Shown in pieces: positions 5,975 to 11,879 of a stretch of DNA of 11,879 nt. This DNA comes from an uncultured Flavobacteriaceae bacterium (GTDB taxonomy: Bacteria > Bacteroidota > Bacteroidia > Flavobacteriales > Flavobacteriaceae). Location: assembly GCA_947311745.1 (NCBI GenBank), contig CAMZLT010000256.1, forward strand, positions 1 through 11,879, read 5' to 3'. The notes under the pieces are model-generated. The model saw nothing but the letters and a program-made list of their open reading frames with translations. It was not told where the DNA came from and searched no databases. Position 1 is the first letter of the stretch, and each line of letters opens with the position of its first letter. The translations under genes and the position numbers were made by a program.

Positions 5975-5992
5975 CTTATGTTACATAAGTTT
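5972..5992. promoter_or_regulatory. 21-bp near-perfect palindrome upstream of the cupin promoter
   Basis: Arms AAACTTATGT (5972-5981) and ACATAAGTTT (5983-5992) are exact reverse complements around a single central T. The centre (5982) is about 45 bases upstream of the predicted cupin start, close to a class II activator position as used by Crp/Fnr-type dimers. It also lies 13 bases past the stop of the glycosyltransferase gene, so a terminator role was considered. Neither strand has a T-tract after it, which makes an operator more likely. Confidence 0.5.
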
Positions 5993-6004
5993 TAAAAATT
6001 TCAT

Positions 6005-7126
6005 TTATTTAGAAAAAATTCTGTTTTTCCATTCGTATTTTTTAAAAATAGATAAAAATACAACCGAAACAACAAAAAATGGATATAAAAAACTAGCTAA
6101 AAAATAAGCAGATAGATTACTTTTTGCATCTAAAAATTTATTCGTTTTATAAATAAGAATATAATCTATACCATATTTTAAAAGTAAAATAAATATAAAT
6201 TGTTTGTTTGGAAATCCTAAAATTAAGTACCAAAAAGCATACAACCAAATTACATTCATCAAAAAAACTAATATACCAGCTATTTTACCAAAACTATCTT
6301 TTGTTTTAACTGTTTTTGAAGCCCAACGAATTCGTTGGTTATATAATTCAGCTATTGTTTGTACAGGTTTTGTTCGAACAATAGCTTGTGTTGACTTTAA
6401 AAATTTCACATTCTTTTTAAAAGCACGTTTAAATTTTTCCATTAAAAAAATATCATCGCCACTTGCAATAGAATCGTTTCCTTTAAACCCATTTAACTCA
6501 AAGAAATTTTCTTTTTTATAACAGAGGTTTGCTCCATTACACAAAAATGGCTTTTGCATACCAAAACCACCAATAGTAGCACCAATTAGGCTTAAAAAAT
6601 CTATTTTTTGAAATTCTTGTAAAAAACTATCGTTAGTTTTATATAAAACAGGACTTGCAATAAATTTCACATTTGGATTTTTATTTATAAATGCATTTAA
6701 ACTGTGTAACCATTTTTTAGGAACTTGACAATCGGCATCTGTAGTGATAATCCAATGGTGTTTTGCTAAATTTATAGCAGTATTTATGGCGTCTTTTTTT
6801 GGTGAATTACTTTTCCGTTTATTAGAAACACAACGCCAATTTGAATGGTTTTGCATTTCTTTTTTTAAAATATTTACAGAAGTATCTATAGAAGCATCAT
6901 CTACAAAAATAACTTCAAAATTAGCAGGATTATATAGTAAACTCTGTAAACTTTTGGTTAATTCTAAAATGTTTTCAGCTTCATTTCTAAAAGGGATGAT
7001 AATGGTAAATTTTTCCTTTTCGGAAACATTTTCCGTTTTAAACAAGGGTATTTTATCAAATCCTATTATTAAAATGAGGATGAGAAAAAAATATAAAACA
7101 GAAAGTATGGTAATTATAGTAAACAA
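6005..7126 (-). CDS. Membrane glycosyltransferase, family 2 (processive-type motifs)
   Basis: This 373-residue protein has one N-terminal membrane helix (about 3-22), a GT-A catalytic domain (about 38-270) and three or so C-terminal helices (about 282-303, 309-326, 338-362). Catalytic markers are in order: TIIIPFRNEAEN (41-52), VDDAS (75-79, nucleotide-binding Asp), TDADC (129-133, the DxD metal motif), SGDDIFL (222-228, with the acid/base Asp) and QRIRW (264-268, the QxxRW acceptor motif of cellulose/hyaluronan synthase-like enzymes). It should transfer sugar from a nucleotide-sugar to a membrane-side acceptor or growing glycan; substrate unknown. The start is unusual: an in-frame TAG lies four codons upstream, and the only plausible initiation codon giving the first helix is TTG (7124-7126), one base after the stop of the preceding gene. 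The next in-frame ATG is codon 91, inside the catalytic fold. Confidence 0.88.
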   Translation of the reverse strand: MFTIITILSVLYFFLILILIIGFDKIPLFKTENVSEKEKFTIIIPFRNEAENILELTKSLQSLLYNPANFEVIFVDDASIDTSVNILKKEMQNHSNWRCVSNKRKSNSPKKDAINTAINLAKHHWIITTDADCQVPKKWLHSLNAFINKNPNVKFIASPVLYKTNDSFLQEFQKIDFLSLIGATIGGFGMQKPFLCNGANLCYKKENFFELNGFKGNDSIASGDDIFLMEKFKRAFKKNVKFLKSTQAIVRTKPVQTIAELYNQRIRWASKTVKTKDSFGKIAGILVFLMNVIWLYAFWYLILGFPNKQFIFILLLKYGIDYILIYKTNKFLDAKSNLSAYFLASFLYPFFVVSVVFLSIFKKYEWKNRIFSK

Positions 7127-7127
7127 G

Positions 7128-7859
7128 TTATGTGTCTAATTTTTCTAAAACATTTTTTGTTGCAGCAACAGTTGCAATTGGTAAAGTAAGCATAATTCCT
7201 ACAAACGGAATAAATAACATCATAGTAAAAACGAAACCATTTCCTACTGCAATACCTTTATTTTTTTTATAAAATGATTTACTTTCTTTAAAGTTTAAAT
7301 GGCGTTCAACGGTATAGTCCATATTTCCGATTCCTGCATAATACGATTGGTAATAAAAAACTAAAACTGTAAAAAACAATCCGATTACAGGAATTAAACT
7401 AAGCAACATTAAAGGTAAAGTAATTAGCATTTCTTTAATTAGATTACTTAAATTTAATTTTAACGAACGCATTAATTGTGCTGTTCCTGATAATTTAGAG
7501 TGTACTTTTTCTTGTTTGGTTAAATGTGCTTCTACTTTTTCGGAAAGAGGTGTCATAAATGGTGATGCCAACGCCATAAGTAAATGCTTGTATAACATAA
7601 TTCCGATAAGTAAAATAATAAATCCTGAAATCCAAGTACTCAAACCTGAAATAAATGATTTTCCGAAATCAAAAGTCCAATATGTAGTAATAAAATTACC
7701 TAAATTATCCGATAAACCAATAGCTGTACTAATAAAAAGTATGCCTAAAATCAAACCAATTAATGCAGGAATTAAAAAAAACTTGGTTAATTTTAATTTT
7801 TTAATCAATTTAACAGCTTCAAAATACGATCTAATACTTGCAAAAATATTTTTAATCAT
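7128..7859 (-). CDS. EI24/CysZ-like integral membrane protein
   Basis: This 243-residue protein is consistent with the EI24 (CysZ, etoposide-induced 2.4) family in length and hydrophobic pattern. An amphipathic start (MIKNIFASIRSYFEAVKLIKKLKL) is followed by helices at about 26-49, 73-94, 143-176 and 205-236. Between helices it has the recognisable ASPFMTPLSEKVE segment (98-110). A second polar stretch, YYAGIGNMDYTVERHLNFKESKSFYKKNKG, includes the family-type MDYT..R..F pattern. CysZ in proteobacteria mediates sulfate uptake, but most Bacteroidota members are not linked to sulfate genes, so I do not assign that role. It precedes the glycosyltransferase by one base, suggesting a cotranscribed, coupled pair. 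A possible promoter lies at 7878-7910. Confidence 0.8.
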   Translation of the reverse strand: MIKNIFASIRSYFEAVKLIKKLKLTKFFLIPALIGLILGILFISTAIGLSDNLGNFITTYWTFDFGKSFISGLSTWISGFIILLIGIMLYKHLLMALASPFMTPLSEKVEAHLTKQEKVHSKLSGTAQLMRSLKLNLSNLIKEMLITLPLMLLSLIPVIGLFFTVLVFYYQSYYAGIGNMDYTVERHLNFKESKSFYKKNKGIAVGNGFVFTMMLFIPFVGIMLTLPIATVAATKNVLEKLDT

Positions 7860-7877
7860 TGCTTTTAAATTATGGTA

Positions 7878-7910
7878 TAAAGGTAATCTATTCTTTTATA
7901 TTTCATTAAA
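7878..7910 (-). promoter_or_regulatory. Possible promoter for the EI24-like/glycosyltransferase unit
   Basis: The minus-strand -7-like TACCTTTA (7878-7885) matches TAnnTTTG except the last base. A TTTA at 7907-7910 lies 21 bases upstream. The predicted start is about 12-15 bases before the ATG at 7859. It is the best candidate in a 95-base gap but weaker than the other promoters here. Confidence 0.35.
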
Positions 7911-7922
7911 GTTATGCATTTT

Positions 7923-7948
7923 ATAAATTTTTCAGGCTAAAAATTTAT
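7923..7948. terminator. A/T-only hairpin after the deaminase gene
   Basis: ATAAATTTTT (7923-7932) and AAAAATTTAT (7939-7948) are a perfect 10-bp inverted repeat around CAGGCT. It begins seven bases past the tadA-like stop (7955). The stem contains no G or C and no U-tract follows on the minus strand, so if it ends transcription it does so weakly. Confidence 0.3.
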
Positions 7949-7954
7949 TATGAA

Positions 7955-8404
7955 TTAATTCAAATTTCGTTTTTCAACAAAAAATTTAGTTAGTAATTTA
8001 CTACATTTTTCAGCTAAAACTCCTGAAACAATTTTTGTTTTAGGATGTAGTTGTGTTTTGTAATGTAAAAAACCTCGTTGTGTGTCTGATGCTCCGAAAA
8101 CAATTTTACCAATTTGAGTCCAATAACTTGCTCCAGCACACATTTGACAAGGTTCAAGTGTTACATATAAAGTACATTCTTTTAAATATTTTCCGCCTAA
8201 ATAATCTGCAGCAGAGGTAAAAGCCTGCATTTCTGCATGAGCAGTAACATCGTTTAGTGTTTCGGTAAGGTTGTGTGCACGTGCAACAATAATTCCTTTA
8301 CAAACAATAACCGCTCCAATTGGTACTTCGTTTTTATCGAAAGCCATTTCTGCTTGATTATATGCTTGTTGCATAAAATATGCATCATTTTTTGGTTCTA
8401 ACAT
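7955..8404 (-). CDS. tadA: TadA-like tRNA adenosine/nucleoside deaminase
   Basis: This 149-residue protein has the zinc-dependent cytidine/deoxycytidylate deaminase fold. TAHAEM (54-59) gives the zinc ligand His56 and the proton-shuttling Glu58. LEPCQMCAGA (83-92) gives zinc ligands Cys86 and Cys89. EVPIGAVIV (26-34) and the N-terminal helix are typical of TadA. TadA converts adenosine 34 to inosine in the tRNA-Arg anticodon, allowing it to read several codons, and is normally essential. Some Bacteroidota members of this group are annotated as guanine or general nucleoside deaminases, and the residues seen (ASYWTQIGKIVFGASD after the Cys motif) do not fully exclude this. It is last in a unit with trpS and a small membrane protein; its ATG follows that gene by two bases. 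Confidence 0.8.
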   Translation of the reverse strand: MLEPKNDAYFMQQAYNQAEMAFDKNEVPIGAVIVCKGIIVARAHNLTETLNDVTAHAEMQAFTSAADYLGGKYLKECTLYVTLEPCQMCAGASYWTQIGKIVFGASDTQRGFLHYKTQLHPKTKIVSGVLAEKCSKLLTKFFVEKRNLN

Positions 8405-8406
8405 AC

Positions 8407-8565
8407 TTATTTTTCGTTAAAAAATACTAGTGCAATTCCAAAAAAACCAATTCCTGTAATAATTGGAGGTAACATTATTTTCGGAGCATAAAATCCACCT
8501 ATATAAATCATTGCTATTCCTAAAAGGATTAATAAAATGGCTATTGGTTTTTTTAAATTATTCAT
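8407..8565 (-). CDS. Small two-helix membrane protein, 52 residues
   Basis: This short gene reads ATG (8563-8565) to TAA (8407-8409) without interruption. It begins MNNLKKPIAILLILLGIAMI, continues through YIGGFYAPKIMLPPIITGIG and ends FFGIALVFFNEK. Lysines at 5-6 precede a hydrophobic helix (about 8-26), a GGFYAPKIMLPP turn and a second helix (about 34-49). The positive N-terminus and the short charged tail suggest both ends lie in the cytoplasm. It fits between trpS (gap 10 bases) and the deaminase (gap 2 bases), in the same direction and with overlap of neither, which strongly supports a real gene. I do not recognise a named family. Alanine, glycine and proline codons are used normally for the region, so it is unlikely to be a chance frame. 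Confidence 0.75.
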   Translation of the reverse strand: MNNLKKPIAILLILLGIAMIYIGGFYAPKIMLPPIITGIGFFGIALVFFNEK

Positions 8566-8575
8566 ACGTATTATT

Positions 8576-9544
8576 TTAATATCCAAGTTTATTTCGAGTT
8601 CTTTTTAGTACTTCTTGTGCAACTTTTCGTGCTTTTTTTGCTCCTATTTGTAAATGTTTGTCAATTTCGGATAAATTATTCATATAATAATGATATAGTT
8701 CTCTTTCTTTTGCAAATTTTTCGATAAGTAACTCATAAAAAGCTTGTTTTGCATGACCGTAACCATAATTTCCTGCTAGATATTTTTCACGCATTTCGGC
8801 AGTTTGTTTTGGTGTGGCTAAAATTTTATACAAAGCAAAAAGATTACAAGTATCTGGATTTTTAGGTTCTTCTAAAGGTGTAGAATCGGTTTTAATTTTC
8901 ATTACTTGCTTTCGTAATTTTTTATCCTCTAAAAATATATCTATAATATTCCCTTTAGATTTACTCATTTTTTCACCATCTGTCCCTGGAACTAACATGG
9001 TGTTTTCTTGAATTTTAGCTTCTGGTATTACAAATGTATTTCCCATTTTATGGTTAAAACGGTTTGCTACATCTCGTGTCATTTCTAAGTGTTGTAATTG
9101 ATCCTTCCCTACAGGCACTTGCTCTGCATCGTACAATAAAATATCAGCAGCCATAAGCATTGGATAGGAAAATAAACCAACATTTACATCGTCTAATCTT
9201 TCGGATTTATCTTTAAAACTATGTGCTAAAGTCAAGCGTTTAAACGGAAAAAAACAACTTAAATACCACGTTAATTCTGTGGTTTCTGGTACATCACTTT
9301 GCCTATAAAAAACAGTTTTTTCTACGTCTAAACCAAATGCTAACCAAGTAGCAGCAGTGCTATATGTATTTTGACGTAAAGTTGTACCGTCTTTAATTTG
9401 TGTTAAAGAATGCATATCGGCAATAAATAAAAACGCTTCGTTTGTATTGGATTTGCTCATTTCAATTGCTGGCATAATTGCTCCTAATATATTTCCTAAA
9501 TGTGGTGTTCCTGTACTTTGAATTCCTGTTAATATTCTTGGCAT
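8576..9544 (-). CDS. trpS: Tryptophanyl-tRNA synthetase
   Basis: This 322-residue protein matches the normal length of bacterial TrpRS. The class I signatures are complete: TPHLGN (13-18) is the HIGH motif and EKMSKSKGN (191-199) the KMSKS loop. GIQSTGTPHLGN is the typical TrpRS N-terminus. MAADIL (131-136) carries the aspartate that recognises the indole nitrogen, and VPVGKDQ..HLEMTRD (143-158) is the conserved ATP/Trp pocket. It charges tRNA-Trp in the cytosol. It is the first gene of a unit with a small membrane protein and a TadA-like deaminase, a sensible translation-linked grouping. The ATG at 9542-9544 starts at the usual family position, about 20 bases after the predicted transcription start. 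Confidence 0.97.
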   Translation of the reverse strand: MPRILTGIQSTGTPHLGNILGAIMPAIEMSKSNTNEAFLFIADMHSLTQIKDGTTLRQNTYSTAATWLAFGLDVEKTVFYRQSDVPETTELTWYLSCFFPFKRLTLAHSFKDKSERLDDVNVGLFSYPMLMAADILLYDAEQVPVGKDQLQHLEMTRDVANRFNHKMGNTFVIPEAKIQENTMLVPGTDGEKMSKSKGNIIDIFLEDKKLRKQVMKIKTDSTPLEEPKNPDTCNLFALYKILATPKQTAEMREKYLAGNYGYGHAKQAFYELLIEKFAKERELYHYYMNNLSEIDKHLQIGAKKARKVAQEVLKRTRNKLGY

Positions 9545-9571
9545 AATAATTTAATTGTCTAAAATGTAAAG

Positions 9572-9579
9572 CAAAAATA
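9572..9579 (-). promoter_or_regulatory. Bacteroidota -7 box for the trpS unit
   Basis: On the minus strand this reads TATTTTTG, a full match to TAnnTTTG, about 27 bases upstream of the trpS ATG. The nearest TTTG (9596-9599) is only 16 bases away, shorter than the usual 19-21, so the -33 element is uncertain. Confidence 0.5.
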
Positions 9580-9623
9580 CTAAAAGGATAAAAGACAAAA
9601 GCAGATAGCTTAAAGTTTTTTAT

Positions 9624-9631
9624 TACTTTTG
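9624..9631 (+). promoter_or_regulatory. -7 box directly ahead of plsC, predicting a near-leaderless mRNA
   Basis: TACTTTTG fully matches TAnnTTTG and ends six bases before the A of the plsC ATG (9638). Transcription would start at or within a few bases of that ATG. No good -33 box is visible. The box overlaps an in-frame TTG (9629-9631), which argues against that codon as the start. Confidence 0.5.
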
Positions 9632-9637
9632 GCAAAT

Positions 9638-10375
9638 ATGAAAATTATTAAAAACTTTTTTATCGTAATTTGGCGAATTTGGTTTCACTTTTGGGTGTTA
9701 TTTACCATAATTCCGATAGCACCAGTTTTAATACTAACGATTTTAAAAGAAAAATGGTATCCGTATTTTTTTAAAATTGCACGTGCTTGGGCAAAAACCA
9801 TTCTTTTTGTTATGGGTTTTAAAGTTAAAATAAAACACGAACAAGAAATAGAGCCAACTAAAAGTTACATTTTTGCACCTAATCACACCTCAATGATTGA
9901 TATTATGCTAATGCTGGCAATTACCAAAAATCCGTTTGTATTTATAGGAAAAGCAGAATTAGCTAAAATTCCTATTTTTGGTTTTTTTTATAAAAAGACT
10001 AATATTTTGGTAGATAGAAGTAGTCCTAAAAGCAGAAAAGAAGCTTTTGACGAAGCCAATAGACGATTGCGATCTGGTATTAGTATTTGCGTTTTTCCTG
10101 AAGGAATGGTACCAGAAGAACATATTATTCTTAGCGATTTTAAAAGTGGTGCTTTTCGATTGGCAATCGAACATAAAGTACCTATTGTTCCGATTACATT
10201 TTACGATTGTAAAAAACGATTTTCCTATACTTTTTTTAGTGGAAGTCTTGGTATTCTTCGTGTTAAAGTTCATAAATTTATAGAAACCAAAAACACAAAA
10301 CTGACAGATAGAAATACCTTAAAAAAACAAGTGTATTCCTTACTTTTAAACAGTCTTACTAAAAACGATTTTTAA
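9638..10375 (+). CDS. plsC: 1-acyl-sn-glycerol-3-phosphate acyltransferase (PlsC family)
   Basis: From the ATG at 9638 the protein is 245 residues, standard for the family. A hydrophobic N-terminal segment (about 7-36, FFIVIWRIWFHFWVLF then IAPVLILTIL) anchors it to the inner membrane. Acyltransferase block I is PNHTSMID (81-88) with catalytic His83 and Asp88 in the H-x4-D spacing. Block II lies around GKAELAKIPIFGFF (104-117), with the following VDRSS. Block III is VFPEGM (152-157), where the common T of FPEGT is M. Block IV is VPIVPITF (181-188). It acylates lysophosphatidate to phosphatidate in phospholipid synthesis, although ornithine/glycine-lipid O-acyltransferases share these motifs. 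I rejected the TTG three codons upstream because it falls within the -7 box. The peptidase gene follows after 23 bases. Confidence 0.88.
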   Translation: MKIIKNFFIVIWRIWFHFWVLFTIIPIAPVLILTILKEKWYPYFFKIARAWAKTILFVMGFKVKIKHEQEIEPTKSYIFAPNHTSMIDIMLMLAITKNPFVFIGKAELAKIPIFGFFYKKTNILVDRSSPKSRKEAFDEANRRLRSGISICVFPEGMVPEEHIILSDFKSGAFRLAIEHKVPIVPITFYDCKKRFSYTFFSGSLGILRVKVHKFIETKNTKLTDRNTLKKQVYSLLLNSLTKNDF

Positions 10376-10398
10376 ACTACTACAAAAACATCAAAATA

Positions 10399-11879
10399 AT
10401 GAAAACCATACTATCACTTTTTAGTCTATTATTAATTTTTAGTTGTAACGAAACCAAAATACAAAAACCTGTAAAACACAAAAAACAAGTAATTAGGTAT
10501 GTTGATGATAGCCATAGCTATGCAAAACCAAACCAAGCAGTTGCTACACATTTAGATTTAGATATTGATGTAGATTTTAATTCTAAAACCATTTCAGGTG
10601 TTGCAACTTACCAAATAGAAAAAAAGGAAAAAGTAAAATCTATACATTTTGACAGCAAAAATTTGCTAATAAATTCGGTTTATGTAGATGGTAAAAAAGC
10701 TCCTTTCAAATTGATAAAAGGCGATGCTGTTCACGGAAAAAATCTAACCATTGCTTTACCAAAAAAAGCCAAAGAAGTGCGTATTTTGTATAAAACAGAA
10801 GGAAATAACGAAGCATTACAATGGTTAAATAAACAACAAACACTCGATAAAACTTCGCCTTTTTTATTCACACAAGGACAAGCAATTTTAACTAGAACGT
10901 GGATTCCAATACAAGATTCACCACAAATACGAATAACCTATAACGCTACGGTAAAAGTGCCAAAAGAATTAATGGCAGTAATGAGTGCTAGAAATCCGAA
11001 AATGAAAACTAAAGATGGTGTGTATAAATTTGTAATGCCACAAGCAATTCCACCATATCTCATTGCTTTAGCAGTTGGTAATTTAGAGTATAAAGCTGTT
11101 AGCAATCGCACAGGAGTGTATGCCGAAAAAGGTCAAATAAACCAAGCATATAACGAATTTATAGATGTTGAAAAAATGGTTGTTGCTGCCGAAAAATTAT
11201 ACGGAAAATATCCTTGGGAACAATACGACTTATTAGTATTACCACCAAGTTTTCCATTTGGAGGTATGGAAAATCCTCGTTTAACTTTTGTAACACCAAC
11301 GGTAATTGCTGGTGATAAAAGTCTAACTAGTTTGGTTGCACATGAACTAGCGCATTCGTGGTCTGGAAATTTAGTTACCAATGCAACTTGGGATGATTTT
11401 TGGCTTAATGAAGGATTTACCGTTTATTTTGAACGTAGAATAATGGAACAAGTTTACGGAAAAGATTATGCTAATATGCTTGCCGTAATCGGAAGGCAAG
11501 ATTTAGACGAAACTCTTGAAATGTTTAAAAACGAACCTGAAAACACCAAATTAAAATTAGATTTAAAAGGTAAAAACCCAGATGATGGTATGACGGATAT
11601 TCCGTATGAAAAAGGATTTTTATTTTTAAAAACCATCGAAAATAAAGTAGGAAAAGAAAAAATGGATGCTTTTTTAAAAAAATATTTTAATTCGCATAAA
11701 TTTTCTAATATTACAACGGACAAATTTATTGCCTATCTCAATGAAAATTTGCTAATTCCTAATAAAATAACATTCAATACAAACGAGTGGATTTTTAAAC
11801 CATTAATTCCTAAAAATGCTATTAAAATTACTTCACATAAATTTGAAGAAGTAATGCAAACTATTAAAAAATGGGAAAA
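10399..11879 (+). CDS. Lipoprotein M1 aminopeptidase, leukotriene A4 hydrolase subfamily (3' end outside window)
   Basis: The frame is open from ATG (10399-10401) to the window edge: 493 codons and two bases of the next, with no stop. A lipoprotein signal (MKTILSLFSLLLIFSC) gives Cys16 as the lipidated residue. The residues after it (NETKIQ) are not the acidic surface-export signal, so a periplasm-facing anchor is likely. PFGGMENPRLTF has the exopeptidase motif GGMEN at 288-292. HELAHSW (315-321) and NEGFT (337-341) give zinc ligands His315, His319 and Glu338 plus catalytic Glu316. IPYEKG has the transition-state Tyr403. The flanks (SFPFGGMENP, TFVTPT, LAGDKSL-like, GNLVTN.TWDDFWLNEG) match human LTA4H closely, and the Glu-Glu and Glu-Tyr spacings (25 and 112) are identical. 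It removes N-terminal residues from peptides. Its stop and the C-terminal helical domain are not seen. Confidence 0.93.
   Translation, partial: MKTILSLFSLLLIFSCNETKIQKPVKHKKQVIRYVDDSHSYAKPNQAVATHLDLDIDVDFNSKTISGVATYQIEKKEKVKSIHFDSKNLLINSVYVDGKKAPFKLIKGDAVHGKNLTIALPKKAKEVRILYKTEGNNEALQWLNKQQTLDKTSPFLFTQGQAILTRTWIPIQDSPQIRITYNATVKVPKELMAVMSARNPKMKTKDGVYKFVMPQAIPPYLIALAVGNLEYKAVSNRTGVYAEKGQINQAYNEFIDVEKMVVAAEKLYGKYPWEQYDLLVLPPSFPFGGMENPRLTFVTPTVIAGDKSLTSLVAHELAHSWSGNLVTNATWDDFWLNEGFTVYFERRIMEQVYGKDYANMLAVIGRQDLDETLEMFKNEPENTKLKLDLKGKNPDDGMTDIPYEKGFLFLKTIENKVGKEKMDAFLKKYFNSHKFSNITTDKFIAYLNENLLIPNKITFNTNEWIFKPLIPKNAIKITSHKFEEVMQTIKKWE

Noticed and set aside
5972..5992. Intrinsic terminator of the glycosyltransferase unit
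   Set aside because: The stem is AT-rich and no T-tract follows on the minus strand, so I prefer an operator; the alternative is not fully excluded.
6204..7139. Plus-strand open frames opposite the glycosyltransferase gene (6204-6521, 6744-7139)
   Set aside because: Both are shadows of a gene with intact catalytic motifs; their translations have no recognisable domain.
7128..7859. Assignment of the EI24-like protein as the sulfate transporter CysZ
   Set aside because: No sulfate assimilation genes are adjacent, and the family is broad; only the fold-level call is supported.
7516..7926. Plus-strand open frame opposite the EI24-like gene
   Set aside because: It is antisense to a convincing membrane protein gene, and its composition mirrors that gene's hydrophobic codons.
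9959..10283. Open frames within plsC on both strands
   Set aside because: Both lie in the conserved acyltransferase coding region and resemble no protein family.
11133..11723. Minus-strand open frames opposite the peptidase gene
   Set aside because: The plus strand carries an unbroken M1 peptidase with all active-site motifs; the antisense frames are by-products.
1..11879. A new defence, mobile or biosynthetic system
   Set aside because: No recombinase, toxin-antitoxin, CRISPR, restriction or synthase genes are visible. Base composition and gene packing are even across the window, and most genes are recognisable core functions.

Overview
The window looks like chromosomal core sequence of a marine-type Flavobacteriaceae (Bacteroidota). 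Four things support this: very AT-rich DNA, promoters with the Bacteroidota -7 box TAnnTTTG in place of sigma70 boxes, A-rich start regions with no clear Shine-Dalgarno, and a Por/type IX secretion (T9SS) C-terminal sorting domain on one protein. Gene order and composition are uniform. I see no transposase, integrase, tRNA, rRNA, CRISPR array or phage gene, and no gene-free stretch longer than about 300 bases.

Layout. 2-247 (+) is the 3' end of a PLP-dependent trans-sulfuration enzyme. A convergent gap, 248-486, holds a 78-nt imperfect inverted repeat. 487-1743 (-) is a tight two-gene unit: a hot-dog thioesterase, then a membrane-anchored DNA/RNA non-specific nuclease. A divergent promoter region separates it from a Kbp/YgaU-like BON-LysM protein (1856-2320, +), which ends at a strong bidirectional terminator. 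2380-4163 (-) encodes a COG2509-type FAD dehydrogenase followed by a small VF530/DUF2132 protein. 4230-5518 (-) encodes an exported ankyrin-repeat protein followed by an exported DOMON protein with a T9SS tail. 5578-5916 (-) is a lone cupin with a strong palindrome just upstream of its promoter. 6005-7859 (-) encodes an EI24/CysZ-like membrane protein and a membrane family 2 glycosyltransferase. 7955-9544 (-) encodes tryptophanyl-tRNA synthetase, a 52-residue two-helix membrane protein and a TadA-like deaminase. A second divergent promoter region leads to plsC (9638-10375, +) and a lipoprotein M1 aminopeptidase of the leukotriene A4 hydrolase subfamily (10399 to the window edge, +).

How the genes fit together. 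Most of this is housekeeping: translation (trpS, tadA), phospholipid synthesis (plsC), sulfur amino acids and potassium/envelope homeostasis (kbp). A cell-surface and secretion theme is added by the T9SS DOMON protein, the periplasmic ankyrin protein, the anchored nuclease and the lipoprotein peptidase. I did not find a convincing new multi-gene system. The items most worth a second look are the ankyrin/DOMON-T9SS pair with its candidate heme ligands, the small membrane protein between trpS and tadA, the palindrome upstream of the cupin gene, the structured element at 358-435, and the active-site pattern of the LTA4-hydrolase-like peptidase.
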